Below, one piece after another: positions 1-10,213 of a DNA stretch of 50,067 nt. Every line of letters starts with the position of its first letter. Position 1 is the stretch's first letter. The notes under the pieces are model-generated. The model was not told the DNA's origin and did no database searches. It saw only the letters and a list, made by a program, of their open reading frames with translations. The translations under genes were made by a program, and so were the position numbers. Origin of the DNA: Gyrodactylus bullatarudis (taxonomy: Eukaryota > Platyhelminthes > Monogenea > Gyrodactylidea > Gyrodactylidae); the NCBI GenBank assembly GCA_012064415.1, contig SSNU01000034.1:303411-353477 (forward strand), read 5' to 3'.

Positions 1-432
1 TTTTTTGACTTGTAAGATGTTGACATTGAATCCTTTGACAACCACATTGTTTTTAGTGAACTTGTTAACAGGATTGAATGACAAAGACATATCATTCTTT
101 CTGTTCATTGGTTGAAAAGAAGAGATAGATAAAGGTGGAGCAAATACATTCAAAGGTCGTTGATGATTGATAGGAGGTATGTGCATAGACTTAAAAGGCA
201 GTTGAACAGCAGGAGGAGGAGGTGAGGCAAGATTGGTGTGTCTGGACTCATAATTGAAATAAGCTAAATCATGTTTAAGTTTATTATTCTCGTGCGTCAG
301 TCTATCCATAGTAGATTCCTTATCCTTACAGCATTGAATAATAGATGAAAGATAATCATGTATATACTTTTGGAAATATTGGAGTTGACATGAGAGTTCA
401 AGGTTGGCGCCAGGAACCACGTAGTTAAACAT
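1..432 (-). CDS. Unrecognised protein, N-terminal part (runs off window)
   Basis: Reading leftwards from the ATG at 432-430 the frame stays open for 144 codons to the window edge, so this is the first coding exon, or part of it, of a longer gene. The protein starts MFNYVVPGANLELSCQLQYF. Residues about 20-60 are charged and helix-prone, with a short leucine-spaced stretch (STMDRLTHENNKLKHDL) that may form a coiled coil. Residues about 72-100 are rich in proline (a run of four prolines, then KSMHIPPINHQ). No catalytic motif or membrane segment is visible. I do not recognise the family. That it is real is suggested by the length of the open frame in AT-rich DNA and by the ordinary amino acid mix. 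The start is the first ATG in frame and could be wrong if an upstream exon exists. Confidence 0.5.
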   Translation of the reverse strand, partial: MFNYVVPGANLELSCQLQYFQKYIHDYLSSIIQCCKDKESTMDRLTHENNKLKHDLAYFNYESRHTNLASPPPPAVQLPFKSMHIPPINHQRPLNVFAPPLSISSFQPMNRKNDMSLSFNPVNKFTKNNVVVKGFNVNILQVKK

Positions 433-1350
433 TTTTTCTGGGTTCGCAGATATGCATTCTTAGTTAAAAAATTCTCTGAATCTTGTTCTATTGCGGATTG
501 CAATTATTCTCTCAGAAATGTGAAATATAAACCTAATTTTTTGTTGAATTCCTTCAATAAAATATTTTCAAAATACAAATTATCAAGATCTGATTGTGAA
601 AACTTGACTAATCTTAGATTAGTCATGTCCCACATCAGATCTAACCTTGATTATTCAAAGTCTTTGCTCTATTCTTATCTTCATTAGTAATAACTGCCAG
701 ATGATTAATGATTTGCTTTCAGACACTAGAGTTTCTGTTGATCCATTTCACTCATTTTATTACCATTTATTTTATAACATTTGAAAAAAAAAACTACATG
801 ATCCAGATTTTTTTCATTATATTGATCAGATTACCTTACATTTATTTTGTACATATTATTTTATTTTTATATTTAAATATAAGGCTCGTTCTAACAAAAA
901 GTAATTTAGCATAGCATAAGGAAAATTGTATTCAGAAAAACTGTACGGATTCGATAAATGTGAAGATGAAAATTTATGTTTTGAAAAAATATCCAATTTT
1001 TTCCTATTGAACCCGATAATGATGAGATATTTTCTCAAAATGGAGTATTATGAACACGTTATTCATGGAAACTAGAAAAGAATTAAAACGGACAAGTTAA
1101 ATCTCATCCTTTAGATAATTATAATTAAGCTTGAATCAAAATTTACAGAGAGGATGCTATATTTAGTTCTCAGAACTACTGTATTAGATTGTTCACAAAC
1201 ACGTTTCATTCATAAACCATCGTCGCAGATCCAAAAAATTTCAGATGTAAAGTTCACAACGGGACTTTCTCTAGATATTAGATTTTCTATCTATTCGAGA
1301 GAATCGTGAAAATAGTTGTTAAAATTAGAAATAGTTAAAATTAGAGAGAG

Positions 1351-1446
1351 TAAGTACTGTAAAGCTAGTTGACATGAAAATCAAAATTTACTATTTCTGG
1401 AAAAATGTTTTTCTCTGGAAATCATGATTCCTGATCAGGGAAAAAA
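1351..1446. repeat. Fragment of dispersed foldback MITE family A
   Basis: The stretch starting GTAAAGCTAGTTGACATGAA matches, in reverse complement, the sequence ending at about 25135, and resembles the termini of the 400-bp foldback element at 21988-22387. Only one end is present, so it is a fragment. Confidence 0.4.
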
Positions 1447-1496
1447 TTTATTTTTTGAATTCCACAATAAGACCATAAGTTGTTAACCCCTTCAAT

Positions 1497-1567
1497 CCCA
1501 GAGGTCGTATACAACCTTTTAACCAACTGTTTAAGGCGATCACTGCTTTCTTATGGGTTCGAAGGGG
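1497..1567. mobile_element. 71-bp TTAA-flanked inverted-repeat mini element
   Basis: TTAA at 1493-1496 and 1568-1571 flank ends that are inverted copies: CCCCTTCAATCCCA at the left and TGGGTTCGAAGGGG at the right. A TTAA duplication with CCC-starting inverted repeats is the signature of piggyBac-type insertion. At 71 bp it has no coding capacity and would need a transposase in trans. It shares the TTAACCC start with the larger element at 21077-21453 but not the rest of the terminus. Confidence 0.5.
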
Positions 1568-1739
1568 TTAAATTAAAAAATTAGGCAGTTTTTAAAATTG
1601 CGAAAATGCGCGAGATTTCTCCATTTTCAAATTTTAACTTCAAAACTTCGATTTCGAATATTTGATTTGATTCGAAGCTAAAATTTCAGATCATCATTAG
1701 ACAGAGAATTCGTATTTGGCCCTAGAGGTTGAGAGAAAC

Positions 1740-2255
1740 TCGCGAAAAATTCAGAATTGGAAAATATTTTGTCATCTCATCGAATATCCGACTTAGCATC
1801 TTTAAAGGAGTCATTCTCCCCAATTTTGATTATGGTTCCGGTCTACTTTGCCAACTCCCTCAGAATATAAGTAAAAAGATCGAGAGGATACAATACATTT
1901 ATCTCAGATCCTGCCTCGGCCCCCACTCATATAAAACCCTCCTTGAATTATCTGGTCTACATCCCCTTTGGCTCCGAAGGATTGCTGCTGCTGCCACCCT
2001 TTTCAATAAAAGAGTACAATCCAATTCAAGCAACTATAATCTCAGATCGGGATCAGGTTTTTCCATAATTCTCCATGTACTACTGCCACTCAGAGCCCGT
2101 TTTCAGATTAACTTAACCATTTTTAATGACATGAACATATCACAGATTTGTAATTATCTTTATCAATTTATTCCATCGAACCATAACTATTTTTGTAATT
2201 TTTTCAAATAATTATCGAATTTTATAAATAAAAATCTATTATATATAGATTGGAT
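1740..2255 (+). pseudogene. LINE reverse transcriptase C-terminal fragment, 5'-truncated
   Basis: The open frame ending at 2211 encodes the region after the reverse transcriptase palm of the same non-LTR family as the copies at 33520-34605 and 38160-41250. Shared blocks include [31 protein letters not shown] and the C-terminus NHNYFCNFFK. The frame is intact from about 1750 to the stop, so this is a relatively young 5'-truncated copy. The 3' UTR (TTTTATAAATAAAAATCT, then TA-rich) is nearly the same as that of the USP-intron copy, which fixes the 3' end of the element near 2255. Palm motifs and endonuclease are missing. Confidence 0.85.
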
Positions 2256-2584
2256 TTTTTTTCTTTTAACAACCTATTGGCTTATTTTCTGACAGTATCT
2301 AGAAAATATTTGTGTTCCTGACTATCCGGAGAAAAATAATTAGTTTTTACATATAAACAGTAAGTTTAAGCTATTTTTGGAAATTTTGTATCTTTCTCGA
2401 TATATACTATATTTTAATGATATAGTTGTAAAATTCTTCTTTTTATAAATGCATAAAATATATATTCAATTCTTTATAAATATACATAGCTAAAAATCAT
2501 GTTTTGTCGATAGGAAAATAAGGTACATTTTATTGTTTCAATTTTAATCACAGACTGTGTAGGAAAAAAGTCACTCTGGAGTTT

Positions 2585-5500
2585 TCACAGGAAATGATCA
2601 TCCTCTTCCTCATTAAGGAAAACTACTCGTCGTTTGGTCTTTTTACAGTCATTTTCCTTTTTACGTCTTCGATTTTCCTTGGCCTTTTTTAGGACTTGTG
2701 TTAGGGCTCCATCGGGGAGGAAGGACTCCTGGAGTTCTGATTCATTGCCAACAATGAAACTATCCTTTTCATATTCTTCATTCGCCATTTCTCTGCGGCA
2801 TATTGACTGAAATAAATATGCAAATAATTAGATGTTAAATTCTCTTTTTATACAAGAATTTTAGTTACTGTATAATAGGCTAGGGTGAAATTTTTAACCT
2901 CATATTAGGACCAACTTTTCTGATAGAACTATCAATTCTAAGCATTATTTTGTTTTTTAAGAATTTATTATGTCAATCGGTTTTAAAAATTCAAAAATTT
3001 TTAAATCGCCGCTCAATTTTCAATGAATTTCTACTACGAAATCAATAAAATCCGGAATATCTTGGCCATTTAATGAGTTTCTTAATTTTTATCTCCAAAA
3101 ATAGTAATCTTGTGATCAAAAGGAGCTTCATGGTTGATTTCGTTATTTTATCATGTCCGTGGGATATTGTGGGAAAAATGGTCAAAGACATAATGAAGAA
3201 TGATTTGAAGACCCTGGTTCGAATCCAAGCTATGGTGTACTGACGAGTCCTAATAAGGACGAAACGCGTATACATCTGCCACCGTGAGTTGAATATTATT
3301 TGACTCTCTTATGGAATTGACACTTGCTTATCCGAACTCTAACATCTAGGTGTGAGAAGACAATCTCCATCAAGTTAGATTCACAAGGATATAGTAATAA
3401 CCAGTGACCACACTTAGCTAGTAGGTTTAATGATTTTCATGCTTTAAAAATATGCAAAACATGGTCTGAGTACTAAAATTTATCAGTAAAGTAAATCCTC
3501 TCGTGAGTTGTTCGGAGAAAAAAAAATGTCACCCTAGCCTACTGTATAATAGTCGATAGATATAATAGACTAAGATGAAATAAAGATGTCGACTAGTTCG
3601 GAAATTATTTCTGCCTGAATTATCTTTGTGAGATGATGTTATAAAAAGATAGCTAAAGGTTATGATAGTGAGTACAAACCTGTGAGAAGACATTATCAAA
3701 TGAGCTATCATTATTCATTAGCAATGATGATGAGTGATAATTTTGAGGAGTGAGGTTCATTCTACCGTGTGATTGAGTGTTTTTGGGCTTGACAGATTTC
3801 AAGTAAAAGCTTGTCATTGATTTGTTATTGTTCGATATGCATGAACTATTATGGTCGTCTATGAAACTGGCTTCATAAAAGTCATCTAATGAATTTCCTT
3901 CGTTGCCAGAACCTGTATAAAAAGATTCGATTTTTATTTGGGTGAAAACTAAATAAAATATCAGATTAAACTTGTCCAGAAAAAAAACTTTACAAATACT
4001 GAAAAGTATTTACTTAAAATTTATTAGAAATAAAGAAAAATGGCCTTCTCTGTATAGAGAAATCTTTGAAGCTGAGTGAATGCGATTAAAAAATGTTATT
4101 ATTAAAATAGATGATTAAGCATTTACAATGGTGAATTTTGAGCTAGATTTTTTTTATTCTTCGATTTTTAACTTGGATCAAAATCCTTGAGAGGATTCTA
4201 ATGGTGTATAGAACATTTATGTCTTGATCCAATGTTTGATTGAGACATGATTGATGTGAACTTGAAAAAAATTGCTCACTTTTCATTTCGTCAATATTTT
4301 TTCCACTACAGGTCCTGTTTTATTTTTTTTATCATTCATGAAATGAGTATTGTCAAAAAATCTTAGGAACAAAACAGGTTCACTTGAAAGTAGTTAACTA
4401 AAAATGAAATTTGGGCTCTATTATTCCACCATCCAAAAAATATCCCATATGAACATAACTCGGAGTATCTAACTATTGAATAACTTGCATTTTGTTATTA
4501 AATTCCTGAAATCTACTCCTAGTCTCTCATGGACTAGAAATATTTGCGTAGATTTTTGCTAGCAAGTTCTATTCTACAACTCATCTGATAAATATTATAA
4601 TCGATGCTAAATTATCTACTATTCTATAATAAAATAGTATTTTGAAAAGTTTAATGTTTGGTTAGTCTTGAGACCAATATACATATCAGTTCAGCTGGTA
4701 TGCCTGACAAATATAATGTTCACGTAATGAGTGTCTATTTTGAATTTTTTAGGTTTAAATACGAAAATCTCTATATTTCAATCAATAACTCACTGATAGA
4801 ATCATCTGTTTGTTCTGCCTGTGATAATACAAATTTATTTCTTCTATGAATCTTTGGTTTTTTAGCCAATATTATGGACTCTTCAAAGTCGGAATCTTCT
4901 TCCCAAGGCTGTTTGTCTGAGCACGATAGACGCTTCAAGCTTTTCCGCTTTTCAATTTTTTCAGCTCGAACAGGATGGTTCTTATTCAAAGAGAATGCAT
5001 CGTCGTCGTCATCGTCAATGAAAGACGACTTGAGAATTTGTGAGATCTCTGGGCTTTTGAGCTGTGATTTTTGAATGGGCTTGGCCTTTTCCAAAAGGAA
5101 TACGTCGTCGTCATCATCTTCAATGAAAGACGACTTGAGAATTTGTGAGATCTCTGGGCTTTTGACCTGTGATTTTTGAATGGGCTTGGCCTTTTCCAAA
5201 AGGAATACGTCGTCGTCATCATCTTCAATGAAAGACGACTTGAGAATTTGTGAAATCTCTGGGCTTTTGACCTGTGATTTTTGAATGGGCTTGGCCTTTT
5301 CCAAAAGGAATACGTCGTCGTCCTCATCTTCAATGAAAGACGACTTGAGAATTTGTGAGATCTCTTGGCCCTTGACTGGTTGAGGTTGAATTTTTTTTAT
5401 ATTTGAAGCACTTAGGATGGTAGAAATTCTTTCACAGTTGGTTGTGGAATCAGTAGCGTTGAATAAATCATCCTCGTCGTCATCGAAAAATGTAGGTATT

Positions 5501-8500
5501 CTATTTTCTTTAGGAGATGGAGTGAAGGAATCCTTTTGAATTTTGGACTCCCAGTCTTCGTTCATAAGCTCTACGGATTCATTGAGATTTAAAATTTTTG
5601 ATTCGGTTATGGATATTTCCTAGAAAGTAAAGGAAAATTGGATTTATGCAAATGAAAAACAGAATCTATTCTACTAAGAAGTAAATTACTTCAAGAAATA
5701 CCTCATCTAGTTGAATGTTTCACAAAATTATTGCAAATTGAGGTAGACTTTATGAATTATTAGGAAAGGTTCTGCTATTCCTCTAGAACCATATTTACTA
5801 AATCCAGATCAACTAGAAAATTAACACTAAGAAGAAAACAGAAAAAATACTAAAGATAAAATGATTCCATCAAGTGATTTGAATACTTTTAATGCTACAT
5901 CTCTTTAATAATAAAATTCATATAAACTTGGGTGAATATTAGAATTCTCAGCCATCGATCATCTAAAATTTTCGCCGGTGATTGTCTTCACACGCATTCT
6001 TCAGTGGTACGACAAGCTCATCAAATACTATTCATTATATTTTCATGATCTCATCCCTCACTCTCAGCTTTGTTCAATAAGATTAGGGAATAGTATAATA
6101 TAAGAGTTTGACCTATTATTTAAAGTGTCAATAATCAGAATTAGGTCTATTCTTTTGAAGTTTTGATGACCAATGTCTGAGAACTCTAATATATATTGTT
6201 TTAATAAATTTTATCATAAAACTAATTTTGGATTATTTCTTACTGAACTACTTCTCTTTAATTTCTTATGCAAGGCCATAACAAAACAAAAGACAACCTA
6301 ATCAAGAAAAAATAGCTTTGAAAAATATTTTCATGACCTGTATTTCAGCTTTCTCATGGTTTGTAGATACTTGGATCAGCTTTTCATCTACAAACACAAG
6401 AAAGAGCTTTTCAGAAAAACTGTACAGTCTGTCTGATGAAATTCCGGGAGATTAATAGATTTCCTCTCGAATGAGTAGTAATTTCTGAGGCTCAAATTAA
6501 TCAATTAATTGTTTGTTTCTGAAATCATGAGGAAGGTTAGAGAAAACAGACGTATATTTTAGTGATAAAAGTTATATTTTGCCGGGTCTCTTCAGACTCT
6601 ACCCTGGTTGAAATACAAATATTATTACAATGTGAAGCCAAAGAAAGTCAACAGCAGTCTTTAATCAAATTACAAGCCAACCTGTAATTATTGAAAAAAG
6701 AAGAGGAAAAGGCCACCCAATAACGAGAGAAAAACGAGAAAGACTAAGTGGACAGTTACAAGTCATTCCTTTCATCAAAAGACAGAAGCAATCATCAGAT
6801 TGAAAACAGCTTCCCCTACCTGAAGAAGTCTGAGCATCAAAATGAACCAATGGAAGGGCTCAAATTGATGCATTGTACTAATTTCCACAATATTGTAATA
6901 ATTTATTAATTAAACGGGTAGAGTCTGAAGAGAACCGGCAAAATATTTAACGTTTATCTCTAAAATATACGTCTGTTTTCTCTAACTGGTCTCATGAGTT
7001 CAGAAACCAACAATGATATTTTTGATTAAGTTCGACAAAATTATAGTGGAAATAAATAACTGCTCGAATACCACCATGTTTTTCAAGGGCATACATGGAC
7101 TCGAAGAGTTAAAGTTAAGACAAGAGGTTAATTTTAAATCAATTCATGTTTGAAAATTGTGATTTATGATAGGGAACTAACCTTGAATAAATGGGAGAAA
7201 GACTTTTCTCGTTGATTCATAACTGTGTCGTTCCTTGTTGATGGTTGGGAATCATCTGCGTCCTGGACAATTGTCTCAGTGAAGAGATCATCATTCTCAA
7301 ATAATTCTAGAGTGTCCTTCACTCTGGCCTCATCAATGGCTCCAAACTGAAAGGATTCCAGCAACTTTTTACTTCCATTCTCCTCAAATCTACTTTTGCT
7401 GGTGCTGTCAAAATTTGATATTGGCATAGTATCAGCATTTACTTCATTTTCAGGCATACACTCTTTGTTGCTATTTTCCTGTTTAGCTTCGGTAAAGGTA
7501 ATATCTATCGTACTATTATTATTATTTAAGGTTGACTTGTTAATTGGAGTGGAAGTTTTTGTGGAACTAGATCCACTCTGAAGAGAGGAACGTCTTGTTC
7601 TCTCCTCAAGGATTCCATCGAGTAAGCCTAGCACAGATTCAATTGAGCACTTGTTAAAGTCGAGATAATAATTCTTGGCCTCCTTTATGGTTTCTTCAGT
7701 GGGAAAAAGAAACTGAGTTACTGGACCGGGAATAAAATCAAATTTATTCTGTGATAATGGCACTTCCATTTTTATCGACTTTCTCTTCAAGTAGGTGTTG
7801 ATTTCTTGGCTTTGAGTTTGGGTCATTGCAGTCTCATCAAATGGGTTTTCAATTAGTTCTGAAAAGTTTTTTGAAATTTCAATGTTCCTAATGCCGTTGG
7901 TATAGACATGATGTGAGGATATTTTCTTTCTAACCAAATAACTCATTCTCAGTATAGCGACAAGATTTATCGATGACATGGATGGACCATACTCTGTCTT
8001 TGCTGATTGAAAATTTTCTCGTAATCTTCGCAGAGCCGGCTGGGAAGTTGTAATCGGTCTCCAATCTGTAAAGGTTATTCTGGAAGGGTTTTGTTCGCCA
8101 AGACTCAAAAGACTACCCAACCCAGTATTACATGGCTGAGTGGACGTGTATTGACGAGCCTCTTGGAGACTTTTCAGAGAATTTTTAGTAATCTTTGGTC
8201 TTTTCTCTTGTTGATTTTCAAGATCGAGATTATTCTCGATCGTGACCATTTCCAACTTTGGTTCATATTTCAGAGGAATCATCCTCGGATTATCCGGGTA
8301 GAATGATAACAAGTCAAGAGTTTTCTTATTCAATAGGCTCTCGTTGATTGTATTGCTAAGGGCAATGCCACTTTCGAAATTGGCCACCTCTTTACCCTCA
8401 CTGAGAAGGAATATCACTCGGCCTTCCCTCATTCTCCCAGTTCTGCCAGACCTTTGAATGAGACGAATCGGAGACTTGGATGAATCGAAGCAAATTATCA

Positions 8501-10073
8501 AGTCTACTTGTCCAATGTCGATGCCCTCTTCGCCAATAGAAGTTGAGACAAGAGTATTGAATATTCCTTCCCTGAAGGCTTCCATAATGCGTATTTGATC
8601 TTTTTGAGTGCTTCCCTTTTTGGTAGATGTAACTGTATTTTCAGCTAAAGAATCTGATAGAGGGTTATTACTACTACTGAGTTTAGCTGCTTGACCAATG
8701 AAGGAAGCTGGTCTGACAATGGGGCCCTTTTTCTTCAAGATTGAAATGATTTCCTCAACGGAATCACGAAATTGACTGAAAATTATAATCTTGGCTGTTT
8801 CTCCTTTCTCTCGAAAAAAGTCCACAACAATTTCTCTGAGCTTTTCCAATTTTGGATGTGTCTTTACAGATTGTGTCTGACTAAGCTCTTCACTAGGAGA
8901 GGAAAAGAATACCACAATTTTATTGTACAAATGACGCATTTCTTGGGAAGCATTAACATCATGGGTAAGTTTGTTACTTCCTTTTGTACCATTAATAACA
9001 TTAGTCATGTAATTATATGCACATCGAAGTCCATGCTTGATTAGATATTCCAGGGATCTGCAAATAAATTCTAGAATATTAATTCTGATCGAGAGTTCAT
9101 CAAAATTCGTAATATTATTTTGGATCTTGGCCAATTCTCCTCGAGATTTCATAACTTTGAAAGCTGAAAGCGTTTCAATTTGATGGAGACTGTGAAAAAT
9201 TATCCCCACTTTGGAAAGTTCTCTGAGGTTTTCTTGAGCAATTTCAATGAATTCCTTCTTAAATTCCACAAGATCTTCACTAAGTGGAACAATAACCTTT
9301 TCAAATTCCTTTGAATGATTGTATTCTTTGATGTCAGGAGAATTATTTGAACGAAATTCAAAATGGGAAATTAATAAATTGCAGATCACTTCTTGTAAGC
9401 CATCAATCGTTGAGGATGGCGAAGCAGTAAGGGCAAGCACACGAAATTGTCTATGATTATATTTTTCTTCGCTGGTCAGTGTTCTGATAATTTCACAATA
9501 TGCATAGTTTCCTGTCGCTTTATGGGCCTCGTCAAAGACAAGACAACACAGTTCAGTACCAGGACATGTATCGTTCTGTAAATCATTCATAAGAACTTGT
9601 GGTGTAAGAAAGAATAATCTCTTAGATTGCCAAAAGGTTTTCCTCCGTTGACAGGGTATATTTCCAGTGAGCTCAACAATTTCATTGAGTGATATTGAAG
9701 TGAATTTAAGACAGGCTTCGCGTTGTTGTGCAACTAGGGGTTTAGTGGGAGCCATAAAAACAACCTTTTTACTAGGATACCATCGTAAGAAATTTAAAAT
9801 TATTACAGCTGCAATGAATGTTTTACCAAGTCCCGTAGGGAGACAAACAAGAGTATTACGGAATAGAGCCTGACTCACAATATCTAGTTGATATTTTCTA
9901 GTCGGTAGATTATTTGGATAGATCCAAGTGGAACATTTTTCATGAAATAATCCTGGTAAATCATCAAAGTCATCATTCTTTGTGACGTTATAAAACTTTA
10001 TTAGTTCAGGAGAGAAAGGATCTTTTTTACTCAGAGGTTCGTGACCTAGTAGTTGCTTTAAAGTTATTTGCAT
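2585..10073 (-). CDS. FANCM: FANCM-type DNA translocase/helicase, four exons
   Basis: Exons (minus strand): 7182-10073, 4794-5619, 3680-3912, 2585-2806. All junctions are GT-AG and phase-compatible (0, 1, 0), giving about 1390 residues. FANCM is an ATP-driven branch-point translocase that remodels stalled replication forks and anchors the Fanconi anaemia core complex. Superfamily 2 motifs are plain: PTGLGKT at 79-85, DEAH at 181-184, LTASPS near 215, and QRSGRTGR at 540-547. The helical insert between the RecA lobes and blocks such as VVFMAPTKPLV and GEEGIDIGQVDLIICFDS are typical of FANCM. The C-terminal third is low in complexity: an acidic tail, four 35-residue repeats (about 1050-1190), a p21-like PCNA-box motif (N1269-x-x-M-x-x-F-Y1276), and a basic stretch followed by EEEDDHFL at the end. 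I see no ERCC4-type nuclease/HhH region, which vertebrate FANCM has. Introns 1 and 3 hold transposons. The helicase identity is secure; the C-terminal exons are an ab initio model. Confidence 0.9.
3207..3428 (+). mobile_element. 222-bp hammerhead-bearing SINE/retrozyme-like insertion
   Basis: Compared with the empty copy of the host MITE near 45250, the 3-kb copy has extra sequence bounded by direct repeats AATGATTT (3199-3206 and 3429-3436). The 222-bp insert starts GAAGACCCTGGTTCGAATCC, which contains a perfect tRNA B box (GGTTCGAATCC, 3216-3226), followed by a hammerhead ribozyme (3234-3276). Its last 54 bases recur at 24743-24795. There is no open frame. The architecture recalls the SINE-like hammerhead repeats of schistosomes and animal retrozymes; assignment to either class is inference. 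Confidence 0.8.
3234..3276 (+). ncRNA. Type I hammerhead ribozyme
   Basis: All invariant parts are present. Stem I strands are GGTGTA (3234-3239) and TACATC (3271-3276), six pairs with one G-U. The core CTGACGA is at 3240-3246. Stem II is GTCC/GGAC (3247-3250, 3257-3260) around a TAATAA loop, followed by GAAA (3261-3264). Stem III is the palindrome ACGCGT (3264-3269), and the cleavage triplet GTA predicts scission between 3270 and 3271. A two-base stem III loop is too tight for a stable monomer, but the palindrome allows a dimer, as in hammerheads of animal Penelope-like elements and retrozymes. Self-cleavage of plus-strand transcripts is predicted. That strand is antisense to FANCM. Confidence 0.88.
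4999..5370. repeat. 105-bp coding minisatellite inside FANCM exon 2
   Basis: Four units spaced exactly 105 bp apart (starting near 4999, 5104, 5209 and 5314) are almost identical, with the end units most diverged. Because the period is a multiple of three, each adds 35 residues with the pattern EISQILKSSFIEDDDDDVFL followed by a lysine-rich linker. Near identity of units implies recent expansion or gene conversion. Confidence 0.9.
6495..7029. mobile_element. Foldback element, about 535 bp, in FANCM intron 1
   Basis: The arm at about 6495-6605 is repeated in inverse at about 6915-7029. Matching blocks are GTTAGAGAAAACAGACGTAT with its complement near 6965-6987, and TCTTCAGACTCTACCC with its complement near 6915-6931. 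Outer parts of the arms (TTAATCAA, GTTTCTGAA, TCATGAG) are also inverted but less exact. The internal 310 bp has no convincing coding sequence. No clear target duplication could be read, so the superfamily is not assigned. Confidence 0.65.
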
Positions 10074-10213
10074 AGATAATCATTAAATTCAACTGAGCTA
10101 AAATTATCGTAATTTCATTACGCTTAAACTAAAACTTGATATATTACTTGTCTATATTTAGTCTTTGTTTTAACTATCAAGATTGAATTTTCAGTTATTT
10201 TGAATTTCTAAAG
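10074..10213. promoter_or_regulatory. Shared promoter interval, FANCM / rhomboid
   Basis: Only 140 bp separate the divergent start codons of FANCM (10073) and the rhomboid gene (10214). The interval is AT-rich with no clear TATA box. A bidirectional promoter is inferred from the geometry alone. Confidence 0.4.

Larger units (their letters stand above)
433..1739. other. Gene-free stretch with repeat relics
   Basis: No convincing gene is visible here. A plus-strand frame open at 394-687 overlaps the start of the neighbouring gene on the other strand and shows no recognisable domain. 1351-1446 resembles the end of a dispersed repeat family seen again near 21988, 25 kb and 43 kb. 1497-1567 is a tiny TTAA-flanked element, listed separately. 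Confidence 0.4.
2876..3541. mobile_element. hAT-type MITE with 8-bp target duplication
   Basis: Ends are inverted: TAGGCTAGGGTGA at 2876 and its complement ending at 3541. The flanks are direct repeats CTGTATAA at 2868-2875 and 3542-3549. An 8-bp duplication of the form nTnnnnAn is typical of hAT insertion. Without the nested 222-bp insertion (3207-3428) and its duplicated 8 bases, the element is about 436 bp. A partial second copy at 44918-45316 lies next to a hAT transposase relic. The MITE sits in the last intron of the FANCM gene. Confidence 0.85.

Noticed and set aside
394..687. Plus-strand open frame of 97 codons
   Set aside because: It overlaps the start of the minus-strand gene at 1-432, has no ATG near its start and shows no recognisable domain; it may be a decayed element or chance.
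3216..3226. tRNA gene, suggested by a perfect B box
   Set aside because: No cloverleaf, anticodon arm or A box at the right distance was found; it is part of the mobile element.
3042..3275. 77-codon minus-strand frame over the MITE and hammerhead
   Set aside because: It crosses two unrelated nested mobile elements, so it cannot be an ancestral gene.
4986..5333. Second open frame antisense-phased within the FANCM repeats
   Set aside because: The 105-bp period is a multiple of three, so all frames of the repeat stay open; only the frame joined in phase to the helicase is meaningful.
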